Part shown: piece by piece, positions 56,801 to 64,000 of the stretch
How positions within the stretch are numbered: position 1 is the stretch's first letter
Layout: every line of letters begins with the position of its first letter
Source: Corynebacterium sp. J010B-136
GTDB taxonomy: Bacteria > Actinomycetota > Actinomycetes > Mycobacteriales > Mycobacteriaceae
Direction of reading: 5' to 3'
Length of the DNA: 64,000 nt
Assembly: GCF_002967075.1 (NCBI RefSeq)
Contig: NZ_PUGE01000003.1
Span: forward strand, 1 to 64,000
The notes under the pieces: model-generated
Seen by the model: only the letters and a program-made list of their open reading frames with translations
Told to the model about the DNA's origin: nothing
The model's database searches: none
Translations under genes and position numbers: made by a program

Positions 56801-57038
56801 GGCAGCGGATGTTATCCGTGGCCTGCAGGATGCACGTAAGGCATCTGGCTTTGAGGTTTCCGACCGCATCAGCGTGGTCCTTTCTGTCCCAGCAGATAAG
56901 AAGGAATGGGCAACCCGTCACGCAGACCACATCGCAGCAGAGACTTTGGCAACCTCCTTTGAGGTCACCACTGATGATCTCGAGGGTGAGACCCATGAGG
57001 TGCTCTCCAGTGTTACCGCGAAGGTGGCTAAAAACTAA
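53895..57038 (+). CDS. ileS: Isoleucyl-tRNA synthetase
   Basis: IleS charges tRNA-Ile. The 1047-residue class I enzyme has the HIGH-type motif [11 protein letters not shown] near residue 57, the editing domain ([27 protein letters not shown]), and [10 protein letters not shown]. The length and sequence are of the eukaryote-like IleS2 group usual in actinobacteria, a group associated with lower mupirocin sensitivity. ATG 53895 has GAAGG 8 nt upstream inside the T-box sequestering region. Confidence 0.97.
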   Translation: MDVGHVYPKVDMTGGSSKFPEMETEVQKFWKEDDTFQASLEQSKGNPEYVFYDGPPFANGLPHYGHLLTGYVKDIVPRYRTMAGNHVPRVFGWDCHGLPAELEAEKQLGITDKAQIHDMGLEKFNEYCASSVLRYTDEWEEYVTRQARWVDFENGYKTMDPNYMESVIWAFKTLYDKGLIYQGFRVLPYSWAEHTPLSNQETRLDDSYKMRQDPTLTVTFPVTGNAPEELADAAFLAWTTTPWTLPSNLALAVHPEVDYALVRVGGDSEFTGQKFVLAEALVGSYAKELGEGHEVLKTFKGAELEGITYEPIFDYFKDHANSFKILLADYVTTEDGTGIVHQAPGFGEDDMATTAKYGIELVMPVDDDGKFTSLTPEYEGQLVFDANKDIIRDLKAKGRVIRHVTIEHSYPHSWRSGEPLIYKAMPAWFVKVSAFRDRMVELNHNEIEWMPEHVRDGQFGKWLEGARDWNISRSRFWGSPIPVWMSDDDKYPRIDVYGSLDELERDFGQRPKSLHRPHIDELVRPNPDDPTGKSMMRRVPDVLDVWFDSGSMPFAQVHYPFENKEWFDTHSPSDFIVEYIGQTRGWFYLLHVLSTALFDRPAFKKVVAHGIVLGDDGLKMSKSKGNYPNVNEVFDRDGSDAMRWFLMSSPILRGGNLIVTEQGIRDGVRQALLPIWNAYTFLNLYASEDAKFDTSSENVLDRYILAKTHDLVKNVDEALANTDISTATNEVRQFADALTNWYVRRSRGRFWEGQEAHPEAFNTLYTVLHTVSRAVAPLLPHISEVIYRGLTGERSVHLTAFPKAEDYPANAALVEAMDTTRAVASAASSVRKSNKLRNRLPLPALTVAVADSGQLEGFKDIIRDEVNVKEVILTDDVDSVGTFEVVCNAKVAGPRLGKDVQRAIKNLKAGNYTREGENVVVDGDITLSPEEYTERLQAADPKSTARIDGLDGLVVLNTEVTEELEAEGWAADVIRGLQDARKASGFEVSDRISVVLSVPADKKEWATRHADHIAAETLATSFEVTTDDLEGETHEVLSSVTAKVAKN

Positions 57039-57054
57039 GGTTCTTTATTGACCT

Positions 57055-57067
57055 TGACACGGTGTCA
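57055..57067 (+). promoter_or_regulatory. MerR-type operator within the promoter of the HEAT/MerR genes
   Basis: TGACAC-G-GTGTCA is a perfect palindrome that overlaps a consensus -35 TTGACA (57054-57059). MerR-family regulators bind such sites inside long-spacer promoters. It stands directly before the HEAT gene and the MerR-HEAT gene, which suggests autoregulation. Confidence 0.65.
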
Positions 57068-57084
57068 GGCTGTGAGATGAAGAT

Positions 57085-57663
57085 ATGAATTCTTCTACAC
57101 GCCTGCGCCGTGCACTGATGATGGGCTCAAACCCACAGTCCGGCGATTTACCAGTACTAATTCAACAGCTGGGGAAAGAGCCGGACTTTTTCGTCCGCGA
57201 TATGCTCACCTGGGCTATTACTCGCCATCCCCACGATGAGAGCTTTCCGCTGTTAGTCGCAGCCTTAGATGATCCACACGCATGCGCGCAGGTGCTGCAC
57301 ACGTTGAGCAAAATAAACCACCCCGATACCTGGTCGGTGTTGCGCACAGAGATGCTTCACGATGCCGATGTTGCCATCCGCACCACCGCATGGCGGGCGG
57401 CTGTTGCCGCAGTGCCCGAGACGGAAGTAAATACCTTGGTCACAGAACTCATCCAAGAGCTAGGCCGCGGAGATACGGAGACCCAGCGCAGCTTAATCCG
57501 CGCGCTTGTTGCACTCGGGGATCCTGCTCGCGCACGCCTAGAGGCAATAGAGATGCAGGTACACGCCGCACTTGCGCTTTTCGATGACCCCACCAGCGCC
57601 GAGCACAGCAACCTCAACTTGGCACGCAAGGTTGCCCTGTACCCAGCACATGGGCAAGACTAA
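57085..57663 (+). CDS. HEAT-repeat protein
   Basis: The 192-residue, wholly helical protein has about five HEAT-like repeats, for example DLPVLIQQLGKEPDFFVRDMLTWAI, SFPLLVAALDDPHACAQVLHTLSKI and WSVLRTEMLHDADVAIRTTAWRAAVA. HEAT solenoids bind proteins or nucleic acids; no enzyme motif is visible. The gene is first in a unit with the MerR-HEAT gene (4 bp between stop and ATG 57668) and lies behind a MerR-type operator. A partner or sensor role for the regulator is inferred. Confidence 0.8.
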   Translation: MNSSTRLRRALMMGSNPQSGDLPVLIQQLGKEPDFFVRDMLTWAITRHPHDESFPLLVAALDDPHACAQVLHTLSKINHPDTWSVLRTEMLHDADVAIRTTAWRAAVAAVPETEVNTLVTELIQELGRGDTETQRSLIRALVALGDPARARLEAIEMQVHAALALFDDPTSAEHSNLNLARKVALYPAHGQD

Positions 57664-57667
57664 GAGC

Positions 57668-58708
57668 ATGCTCATTGGCGAGTTTGCTCAGGTGACTGGC
57701 GTAAGTGCGCGTATGTTGCGCTATTACGAAAAGCACGGGCTTATAGCCCCCAGTGCGCGCAGTACCGCAGGGTATCGCGACTATGACGATGGTGATGTCG
57801 AGCGAGTCTTTCACATCGAAGGGCTACGCGGGCTGGGTCTATCTGTAGCGGAAGTAAAAAGTGCACTCGAGGATGCGGAGTTTTCTTTTCCCGCGGTTAT
57901 TGATGAGCTGATTGTGCACTCACAGCATCGCCTGCGTGAAGAAAAACGCCTCTATGACAAACTCCGCGCAGTCAAAGCCTCTGCGGCTACCGATTGGCAA
58001 GCAGCACTGGAGGTAGTCAACCTCTTGCATAATCTGCGCTCGTCTTCGCCCTCGCGGCGCCAAGACTCCGCGATGCGGCTTGCCCCAGGCGTGGATATCC
58101 GTCAGGTCGCGCGCTTGGCCTTGAGCGAGGAAAATCCCAATGTCGCAGGTGCCTTGGCATGGGCGGTGCTGCGGACCCAGGCAAGCATCGAAGAAGGCGC
58201 CAGAGACTTAGCCCTGGAAGAAATTGTACGGGGATTAGACCATGAACACCCGCATGTGCGCCTGCGTGCCGTGCGCATCCTCGCGCAAGTAGAAAACCCA
58301 GAAGATTTCCTGCTGCAGGTCGTAGATGATTCTTCTCAAGAAGTGCGCCGCACTGCGGCGCTAGTGCTTGGCGAGCGCGGCGGGGAGGCTATCTTCGAGG
58401 AACTAATCACTATGATTGTCGAAGGCGACCATGACACCGACGCCGCGGAGGTCTTAGCGCAGTCGAAAGGCTGGCACGAACGCGGTGTGGTGCGCATCGA
58501 AAAGCTGGTGCGCGATCTTTCGCTGGAAACTGCCCAGCGGGTGCGCCTAGTGCAAGCGCTGGCGGAATTTCGAGACACCGATGCCGAAGACATACTGGCG
58601 AGCCTGACTGCTGATGACAATGCGGTAGTCGCGTTGACCGCGCAAGCAATCCTTCGCGCGCATGTGCAACGCTCGGGTTCGCAAGACGCCCGCGGACAGC
58701 AGGCATGA
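57668..58708 (+). CDS. MerR-family regulator fused to HEAT repeats
   Basis: Residues 1-70 form a MerR winged helix: MLIGEFAQVTGVSARMLRYYEKHGLI, then SARSTAGYRDYDDGDVERVFHIEGLRGLGLSVAEVK. A helical linker with the dimerisation coil follows (IDELIVHSQHRLREEKRLYDKLRAVK). From about residue 140 the protein is a HEAT-type solenoid (VDIRQVARLALSEENPNVAGALAWAVL, HPHVRLRAVRILAQVENPEDFL, SSQEVRRTAALVLGERGG). The frame is open upstream into the previous gene; ATG 57668 gives a standard MerR start, ATG 57650 is possible. A HEAT domain in the effector position is unusual. Confidence 0.85.
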   Translation: MLIGEFAQVTGVSARMLRYYEKHGLIAPSARSTAGYRDYDDGDVERVFHIEGLRGLGLSVAEVKSALEDAEFSFPAVIDELIVHSQHRLREEKRLYDKLRAVKASAATDWQAALEVVNLLHNLRSSSPSRRQDSAMRLAPGVDIRQVARLALSEENPNVAGALAWAVLRTQASIEEGARDLALEEIVRGLDHEHPHVRLRAVRILAQVENPEDFLLQVVDDSSQEVRRTAALVLGERGGEAIFEELITMIVEGDHDTDAAEVLAQSKGWHERGVVRIEKLVRDLSLETAQRVRLVQALAEFRDTDAEDILASLTADDNAVVALTAQAILRAHVQRSGSQDARGQQA

Positions 58709-58744
58709 CAGCAATCGCGATGTCTGCTCAACGCTGTCACCTAG

Positions 58745-58750
58745 TAGTAT
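58745..58750 (+). promoter_or_regulatory. -10 hexamer TAGTAT, leaderless start of the EamA gene
   Basis: TAGTAT is followed by 7 nt and GTG 58758, with no Shine-Dalgarno. Confidence 0.5.
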
Positions 58751-58757
58751 TCCGAAT

Positions 58758-59600
58758 GTGAATAGTCAGGGTCAGGTCAGTCTCGCGGCGCCCGCGGTCA
58801 TGGCGGTATCCGGTGCGTCTTTGTACGCGGGTGCTGCGGTGGCGGTGGGGCTCTTTGAAAGCTTTTCGCCCTTTATCGTCGCGTGGTTTCGCGTCGCAGC
58901 GGCCGGGATTATCCTGCTGGTTTTATACCGGCCCAAGTGGCGGGCTTTCGGTGGGGTAGCAGGGCGTAATGCCGCTATCTATGGCGTGATGACGATGGCG
59001 ATGAATATGTCCTTTTATCAATCGCTTAATCACATCCCCATGGGCACTGCCGTAGCGATTGAATTTCTAGGACCCATCGTCGTGGCGGCGTGGGGCTCGA
59101 AACGCGCACGCGACTGGATAGCATTGGCTTTTGCCGCGTTGGGCGTGCTCGTGATTTCTGGTGCCACGTGGTCGGATAACGCAATCGGCATCCTGTGGGC
59201 ACTGACCGCCGGGCTGTTCTGGGCGGGCTATATTGTCATCTCCAGCCATATTGCAGCTGATAGAGAAAATTCCCGGCAATCCATGGCCGTGGGGTTTAGC
59301 TACGCCGGCCTTTTAGCTTTGCCGGTGATGTGGCTAATGTGGCCCGAAGACCCAGGCATTCCGGGAATTACGATTGTGGGGCTTGCCGCTGGTTTGGGCC
59401 TTTTATCGGCAGCCATCCCTTATGGCTTAGACCAGGTGGTCCTACGCATGGCAGGACCGAGCCTTTTTGCGCTGCTGCAAGCTATCTTGCCGGTGGTCGC
59501 AGCCATTATCGGCGCGCTAGCTTTGGGGCAGTGGCTAACGCTCGCAGAGATGATCGGCATCGTGTTGATCATGGCCGCGGTGGCGCTGCGCCGTAACTAG
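58758..59600 (+). CDS. EamA/RhtA-family exporter
   Basis: The 280-residue protein has ten hydrophobic helices in two EamA halves (for example GASLYAGAAVAVGLFESFSPFIVAWFRVAAAGIILLV and GILWALTAGLFWAGYIVISSHIA). RhtA-like members export threonine, homoserine or other metabolites. The substrate is not predictable here. The frame runs upstream into the MerR gene, but GTG 58758 follows a -10 by 7 nt. It has its own promoter yet lies 49 bp after the MerR-HEAT gene, which may control it. Confidence 0.85.
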   Translation: MNSQGQVSLAAPAVMAVSGASLYAGAAVAVGLFESFSPFIVAWFRVAAAGIILLVLYRPKWRAFGGVAGRNAAIYGVMTMAMNMSFYQSLNHIPMGTAVAIEFLGPIVVAAWGSKRARDWIALAFAALGVLVISGATWSDNAIGILWALTAGLFWAGYIVISSHIAADRENSRQSMAVGFSYAGLLALPVMWLMWPEDPGIPGITIVGLAAGLGLLSAAIPYGLDQVVLRMAGPSLFALLQAILPVVAAIIGALALGQWLTLAEMIGIVLIMAAVALRRN

Positions 59601-59606
59601 TTACGG
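59591..59606. repeat. 16-bp perfect palindrome at the EamA/mtlD junction
   Basis: CCGTAACTAGTTACGG overlaps the EamA stop codon between two convergent genes. It could fold as a terminator stem, but there is no T-tract. Confidence 0.6.
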
Positions 59607-59617
59607 ACTAGTTGGAA

Positions 59618-61105
59618 CTAATTGCGCGCAGCAAGCAGCTTGTCCAAGGTGGCTTCGGAGCCAACCTCGTGCAGGCTGCGCAGTGTATCGGCATAAGCGG
59701 TGGTGAACTGCTCGTTATCGACTAAATCGCCAAAGACTTCGCGGTCGCGCAAAAATGCCAGGATATCCTCGTGGTTACCGGAGGCATTTTCCTTGAGGCG
59801 ATCGGCCATGCGGTCATTGATAGCAATTGCTTCGCCGTGCTCATCGACGCCTTCGGCATAGCGCGCCCAAGACGCAACAATCGCTGCGGATAAGGTGACC
59901 GGTGCTTGGCCGGATTCGAGGTTTTCACGCACGACTGGCAATAGCCACTTCGGAATGCGGTCAGAAGATTCCGCACATAGGCGAGCCACGGTATCTTTAA
60001 TCGCCGCATTGCCAAAGCGCGCGATCAGCTGGTGGCGGTAGGCGTCCAAATCCACGCCCGGCAGTGGGCGCAGGGAAGGAGTGCCTTCATCTTCCATGTA
60101 CGCGAGCAAGAATTCGGCGAAGCGAGGATCAGCCATGACGTCGTGGACGTAGCGGTGCCCTGCCAGGTACCCGAAGTAGCACAGACCCTGGTGCGAGGCG
60201 TTGAGCAAACGCAGCTTCATCAACTCATAAGGGACAACGTCTTGGACAAGTTCAACGCCGACCTTGTCGAAGGCTGGGCGACCAGCAGCGAATTTATCCT
60301 CTAGTACCCACTGGGTGAAATCCTCACACACGACAGGCCAGGCATCGACGTAGTCAAGGTCCTCGCGGTCGGCATCGGTGGTCTCAGGCGTGATGCGGTC
60401 GACCATGGAGTTCGGAAATGGCACATTCTCATCAACCCAGGTGGCAAGTTCTGCGTCGATTGCACCGGCAAAGCTTAGGAACATGCGGTGTGCCATTTCG
60501 CCATTGCCCTGGATATTATCGCAAGACATCACGGTAAAAGGCACGGTGTTTGCTGCGCGCCGGGCAATCAGGCCTGCGGTGATAAGGCCATAGAAGGTGC
60601 GCAGCTCATCGGTCTTGCCGGCTTGTAAGTCAGCGATATCGGCGGCAACCTGTGGATTGTCAAAGTTGAATTCGCCCCGCACGTGGTCGAAGTTATACCC
60701 GCCCTCGGTAACCGTTAGGGAAACGATATTGATGGAAGCATCGGCAAGCACTGCGACGGCATTGGCAGGATCTTCCGGGGTGTATAGGTAATCAATGATG
60801 GAGCCAATCACCCGCGAGGATTGCTGGCCATCGGGAGTCTTTTCCGTCAGCGTGTACAGAAAGTCCTGGGACTTGAGGGCGTCGCGCATGCGGATATCGC
60901 TGGGCATAACACCCATGCCGATGATGCCGAAATCCAGAGCTTCGCCTTGGCGCATGAGCTTATCGATGTATAGCGCCTGGTGCGCACGGTGGAACCCACC
61001 GACACCGAAGTGCACAACTCCGGCAGTGACCTGCGAGCGGTCATATTCTGGGCCCTGAACTGGGAGCTCGTTGAGGTTTGCTTGGGAAAGTTTAGTGGTA
61101 GGCAT
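59618..61105 (-). CDS. mtlD: Mannitol/polyol 2-dehydrogenase (long-chain MDR)
   Basis: The 495-residue NAD-dependent polyol dehydrogenase oxidises mannitol to fructose and, in C. glutamicum MtlD, also D-arabitol to xylulose. It has the Rossmann start VVHFGVGGFHRAHQALYIDKL, NIVSLTVTEGGY, SCDNIQGNG and the catalytic K-x4-N-x2-H motif in KLRLLNASHQGL. Met start at 61105 has AAGGAG upstream on the minus strand. The upstream transporter gene ends 6 bp before, so the two form one operon. Confidence 0.93.
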   Translation of the reverse strand: MPTTKLSQANLNELPVQGPEYDRSQVTAGVVHFGVGGFHRAHQALYIDKLMRQGEALDFGIIGMGVMPSDIRMRDALKSQDFLYTLTEKTPDGQQSSRVIGSIIDYLYTPEDPANAVAVLADASINIVSLTVTEGGYNFDHVRGEFNFDNPQVAADIADLQAGKTDELRTFYGLITAGLIARRAANTVPFTVMSCDNIQGNGEMAHRMFLSFAGAIDAELATWVDENVPFPNSMVDRITPETTDADREDLDYVDAWPVVCEDFTQWVLEDKFAAGRPAFDKVGVELVQDVVPYELMKLRLLNASHQGLCYFGYLAGHRYVHDVMADPRFAEFLLAYMEDEGTPSLRPLPGVDLDAYRHQLIARFGNAAIKDTVARLCAESSDRIPKWLLPVVRENLESGQAPVTLSAAIVASWARYAEGVDEHGEAIAINDRMADRLKENASGNHEDILAFLRDREVFGDLVDNEQFTTAYADTLRSLHEVGSEATLDKLLAARN

Positions 61106-61111
61106 AAAAAA

Positions 61112-62434
61112 TTAGGCTCCTTTGGATACTTCAGAAACTTCAGAAAGGGTTTTAACAGCAGGCACGCCGTCAAAGCCGGGCTGGGTACCGCGCAGGCTGT
61201 GCGCCATGAATGCGGCAGCGGCGAAAAGCGCGAGGAAGATAAAGATCAGCCCGGTTGCGCCAACGAGTGGGTAGAAGATGGCAACGAGTGCAGGACCTGC
61301 TGCTACTGCGCCACCGACGCCGAGGTTGTAGGCAGCCATGGCGGCACCGGGGCGCTCTGGATTGAGGGAGACTGCGATGGGGGATAGTGGCACGAAACCT
61401 GCCAGGGAGACACCGAAGAGTGCGCCGCAGGCCAAGGTCAAAGCAAAGCCGAGGCCGTCTGGCAGGCCGATTTCGACAGAGAGCATCGGCACGAAATAGA
61501 CCAAGGCCAAGGTCACGCCACAGGATACGGCGCCTGCCCACACGGTGGTCTTGGACCAGCCGAACTTATCGCCGATGCGGCCATAGAAGGGGTTAAAGGG
61601 CAGGTTGACCGCATAAATGACGGTGGTGAGAATCAAAAACCATGCCAGCGGCCACTCTAAGCGTTCCGTGAAATAGGCAGGGAAGAAGACCGCCATGGCG
61701 TAGGTGGGAATGGAGTTGATGGTGCGGATGTAGACCACAAAGCGTGCACGGCGGTCTATGATGAGCAGCTTGAAAGAAGCTCCGAGCGTCTCAGAGACAT
61801 CTTCGGGGTTTTCAACCAGTGCCTTGCGGCCGATGCGTTCTTTAACACCGATGAGCGCACAGGCTGCGCCGATGAGAACGAGTACGAGGGAGACCCACAG
61901 GGTTTCATAGAAGCTTAAGTTAAACCACGCCATGGATACTGTCGCGGTCAGAGCGCCCAACGTCGGCAGGCCGGCGGAGAAGGCGACGTAGAACCAGCCG
62001 GTTGCCGTGCCGAGCTTTTCAGCAGGGGACACTGCGGTAATCCACACCAAGAAGCCGTAGGCAAATAGTGGGTAGCCAAAGCCACGCAGGCCGTAGCTGA
62101 GGAAAATCAGGGTGGTGGAGCTGCTGGTGAGTGCAAGGAGCAAGAAGGCGAGCTCAAAGACGACCCAGACGCCAGCGCCCAACGCCATCACGCGACGTGG
62201 GCCCCACAGGTCTGATAGCGCAGCGGCGAAGAATGCTGCAATCGCAACCGCGATGCCATAGAGCGTGACCAGAAGGCCTGCGCGGGAGACAGTAAAGCCG
62301 TGTTCGGATGAAAGGAAGGGTTCTAGGATATTGGTTTCGACACCATCACCAATCATGAAGATTGCCAGGCCGATGAAGCCCCAGATGAGTGCGCGCGGGA
62401 TACCAAGTCTTTCGGTTAATGGTTCCTGTGACAT
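61112..62434 (-). CDS. MFS polyol transporter
   Basis: The 440-residue protein has 12 hydrophobic helices and MFS marks such as SDLWGPRRVMALGAG between helices 2 and 3 and GRIGDKFGWSKT between 8 and 9. Its position between mtlD and a DeoR-type regulator matches the transporter (RbtT) of the C. glutamicum mannitol/arabitol locus. ATG 62434 has CGGAG upstream. It is expressed divergently from the regulator through an AT-rich region with TGTTA boxes. Confidence 0.9.
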   Translation of the reverse strand: MSQEPLTERLGIPRALIWGFIGLAIFMIGDGVETNILEPFLSSEHGFTVSRAGLLVTLYGIAVAIAAFFAAALSDLWGPRRVMALGAGVWVVFELAFLLLALTSSSTTLIFLSYGLRGFGYPLFAYGFLVWITAVSPAEKLGTATGWFYVAFSAGLPTLGALTATVSMAWFNLSFYETLWVSLVLVLIGAACALIGVKERIGRKALVENPEDVSETLGASFKLLIIDRRARFVVYIRTINSIPTYAMAVFFPAYFTERLEWPLAWFLILTTVIYAVNLPFNPFYGRIGDKFGWSKTTVWAGAVSCGVTLALVYFVPMLSVEIGLPDGLGFALTLACGALFGVSLAGFVPLSPIAVSLNPERPGAAMAAYNLGVGGAVAAGPALVAIFYPLVGATGLIFIFLALFAAAAFMAHSLRGTQPGFDGVPAVKTLSEVSEVSKGA

Positions 62435-62481
62435 GTAATAGACTCCGTTTCAGTGTAGGACACCGTCACATTTCGTGATGC

Positions 62482-62538
62482 TGTTAAAACTAACACGGAT
62501 TTAACAAAATAATGTTATAAATAACGTAATTGATGTTA
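62482..62538. promoter_or_regulatory. Operator region with five TGTTA/TAACA half-sites
   Basis: Half-sites occur at 62482-62486 (TGTTA), 62491-62495 (TAACA), 62502-62506 (TAACA), 62513-62517 (TGTTA) and 62534-62538 (TGTTA) in the divergent intergenic region. TAACA-N6-TGTTA at 62502-62517 is a clean inverted repeat. They are likely binding sites for the adjacent DeoR-type regulator. Confidence 0.6.
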
Positions 62539-62576
62539 AAATTCACAGAAGTAGTGATGAAAGTAAAGGTGCATCC

Positions 62577-63392
62577 ATGTCTAGCCCCGTAGAATCCCGG
62601 CGCGCGGAGATAGTAAATACCGTGCGTGAACACGGGCATGCGCGGGTAGATGACCTGGCGCAACGCTTAGGCGTCAGCATTATGACTATCCACCGCGATT
62701 TAGATGCTTTAGCCGACGAAGGCCTGATTGAGCGGGTGCGCGGTGGTGCGGAGTTTGTCGAGCCAGAGTTTGCCGAAACCAATGTGGTGACCCGCCGTGA
62801 AACTAATATCGCGGTGAAAAAGGCACTCGCTGCGCATGTACCAGCGCTTATTAATGCTGGCGATATCGTGGCTTTAGATGATTCCACCACGGTTGAATAC
62901 TGCGTCCCAGATGTCCTAGAAGCACGCCCGATGGGGATTATTACCCATTCTTTGCGGGTGATGCAGCAGGTATCAGCGCACGCCCCGCAGGTGTTGTTAA
63001 CTGGTGCGGGCGGAAGGTTTTGCCATGAGACGGGGTCTTTTCTGGGCCAGGCGACGTGCTCGGCGGTAGAAAGGCTCAATGCGACGGTGTCGATTGTGTC
63101 GACCACCTGTATTAATGCGGCTGGAATTTATCATCCGGATGAAGATGCGGCGATTACCAAATCTGCTTTTGTGCGTCTAGGTACGCGCAAGATTTTGGTG
63201 TCTGATTCTTCGAAATTCGATAATGTTGGCATGCATTTTGTGGCGCGCTTGAGCGAATTTGATGACATCATCATTGATAACAACTTAGATGCGGACCAGC
63301 GCGCACTTTTAAAGAACACGGGCGCTACCATTCACCTTGTTGATACATCCCGGCCCACCCCGACGCTGCAGCCACCTTCGGTATTGAAGTAG
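62577..63392 (+). CDS. DeoR-type sugar alcohol regulator (AtlR/SucR-like)
   Basis: The 271-residue protein has an N-terminal DeoR helix-turn-helix (ESRRAEIVNTVREHGHARVDDLAQRLGVSIMTIHRDLDALADEGLIERVRGG) and a C-terminal sugar-phosphate-binding domain (VALDDSTTVEYCV, SDSSKFDNVGMHFVARLSEFDDIIIDN). In C. glutamicum the equivalent regulator represses mtlD, rbtT and xylB until arabitol or mannitol is present. AAAGG lies before ATG 62577. It is followed by xylB after 30 bp. Confidence 0.92.
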   Translation: MSSPVESRRAEIVNTVREHGHARVDDLAQRLGVSIMTIHRDLDALADEGLIERVRGGAEFVEPEFAETNVVTRRETNIAVKKALAAHVPALINAGDIVALDDSTTVEYCVPDVLEARPMGIITHSLRVMQQVSAHAPQVLLTGAGGRFCHETGSFLGQATCSAVERLNATVSIVSTTCINAAGIYHPDEDAAITKSAFVRLGTRKILVSDSSKFDNVGMHFVARLSEFDDIIIDNNLDADQRALLKNTGATIHLVDTSRPTPTLQPPSVLK

Positions 63393-63422
63393 CCAGAAAT
63401 AGAAATAGAGCGAGAATTCACA

Positions 63423-64000
63423 ATGACTTATGTTCTTGGCATTGACTCTTCCACGCAGTCGTGCAAAGCGGTATTGGTTGATGCTGCTTCAGGCGAAATC
63501 GTAGACCAAGCTCGTGCTAGCCAGCCAGGCGGGACGCAAGTAGATCCTGCAGAATGGATTGCGGCCTTGGAAAAGGCCACCGATGGCCTGCTTGAGAAAG
63601 CTGATGCTGTCGCCGTTGCTGGACAGCAGCACGGCATGGTGGCGCTAGATAAAGACAATCACACCGTGCGCGATGCCATGTTGTGGAATGACGTATCCTC
63701 GGCTGATGCTGCTGCAGCGCTTGTCGATGAATTAGGTGGCCCCAAAAAGACTGTCGATCTGACAGGTTCTGTGCTGGTGGCTTCTTTTACCGGCACCAAG
63801 TTGCGCTGGTTGCGTGATAATGAACCGGATAATGCGAAGCGGGTCTCCCAGGTCGTGCTGCCGCATGATTATCTCACCTGGCACTTAGGTGGGGGCCAAG
63901 AATTTACCACCGACCATGGTGATGCTTCTGGCACTGGCTATTACTCCACGCGCGAGCGCCGCTTCTTACCCGAATTAGCTGAGCAATTCTTAGGCCATAG
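63423..64000 (+). CDS. xylB: Xylulokinase (partial, N-terminal part)
   Basis: XylB phosphorylates D-xylulose made by polyol oxidation, feeding the pentose phosphate pathway. The frame runs off the right window edge. The first 192 residues show the FGGY kinase start YVLGIDSSTQSCKAVLVD, the GQQHGMVALD substrate motif, LWNDVSSADAAA and FTGTKLRWLRDNEP. ATG 63423 is the first start after the regulator gene; the Shine-Dalgarno is weak (GAGCGAG). It probably shares a transcript with the regulator. Confidence 0.92.
   Translation, partial: MTYVLGIDSSTQSCKAVLVDAASGEIVDQARASQPGGTQVDPAEWIAALEKATDGLLEKADAVAVAGQQHGMVALDKDNHTVRDAMLWNDVSSADAAAALVDELGGPKKTVDLTGSVLVASFTGTKLRWLRDNEPDNAKRVSQVVLPHDYLTWHLGGGQEFTTDHGDASGTGYYSTRERRFLPELAEQFLGH

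Overview
The window is a chromosomal segment of a Corynebacterium species. Three things point there: the gene content and order match the corynebacterial/mycobacterial core (pepA–ilvE, ltsA–ctaC–ctaF, ctaE–qcrCAB, NlpC/P60–ripC–pimB–glk, aroG–pknL–mptA–idsA, then the dcw cluster mraZ to divIVA and ileS); the proteins are of actinobacterial type (fused di-haem QcrC, CtaF, LtsA, PimB, MptA, Wag31/DivIVA); and at least nine genes have a TANNNT -10 hexamer ending 6-8 nt before the start codon with little or no Shine-Dalgarno, i.e. probable leaderless mRNAs. Similarity to C. glutamicum proteins is from memory; the species is not identified.

Layout. 1-8.9 kb: the start of a multi-lipoyl E2 gene (aceF/sucB), a small hypothetical gene, pepA, ilvE, a cobT-like gene with a degenerate active site, a DUF3043 membrane protein, an A-type Fe-S carrier and the mDAP amidotransferase gene ltsA. 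9.2-15.8 kb: the cytochrome bcc-aa3 supercomplex genes (ctaC, ctaF, ctaE, qcrC, qcrA, qcrB). 15.85-17.26 kb: a gene-poor stretch ending in a structured leader that resembles a c-di-AMP (ydaO-type) riboswitch and is followed by an intrinsic terminator. 17.3-30.9 kb: two NlpC/P60 peptidoglycan hydrolases, lipoglycan and phospholipid genes (pimB, plsC, mptA), glucokinase, an exoribonuclease, DAHP synthase, the Ser/Thr kinase PknL with its probable substrate regulator, a polyprenyl diphosphate synthase and a GNAT enzyme.

31-53.7 kb: a HEPN-like protein, a DUF3040 membrane protein, and the dcw cluster in the order mraZ-rsmH-ftsL-ftsI-murE-murF-mraY-murD-ftsW-murG-murC-ftsQ-ftsZ-pgeF-yggS-sepF-yggT-divIVA, then a previously unlisted 52-aa membrane protein. 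MraZ has a classic set of 10-bp-spaced TGGGG boxes over its own promoter. 53.7-57 kb: ileS behind a T-box leader with an isoleucine (ATC) specifier. 57-59.6 kb: a HEAT-repeat protein, a MerR-HEAT fusion regulator and an EamA exporter, preceded by a perfect MerR-type operator. 59.6-64 kb: a polyol (mannitol/arabitol) catabolic locus: mtlD and an MFS transporter read leftward, divergent from a DeoR-type regulator and xylB (cut by the window end).

The window is mostly ordinary core genome for cell envelope synthesis, division and respiration. The points that stand out are regulatory: the leader in front of the NlpC/P60 gene, the T-box with a perfect anti-Shine-Dalgarno match, the ftsZ leader mini-ORF with hairpin, the MerR-HEAT pair and its operator, and several uncharacterised palindromes. 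Among proteins, PknL lacks any PASTA ectodomain and CobT has lost its catalytic glutamate. No tRNA, rRNA, insertion sequence, prophage or CRISPR array was seen.
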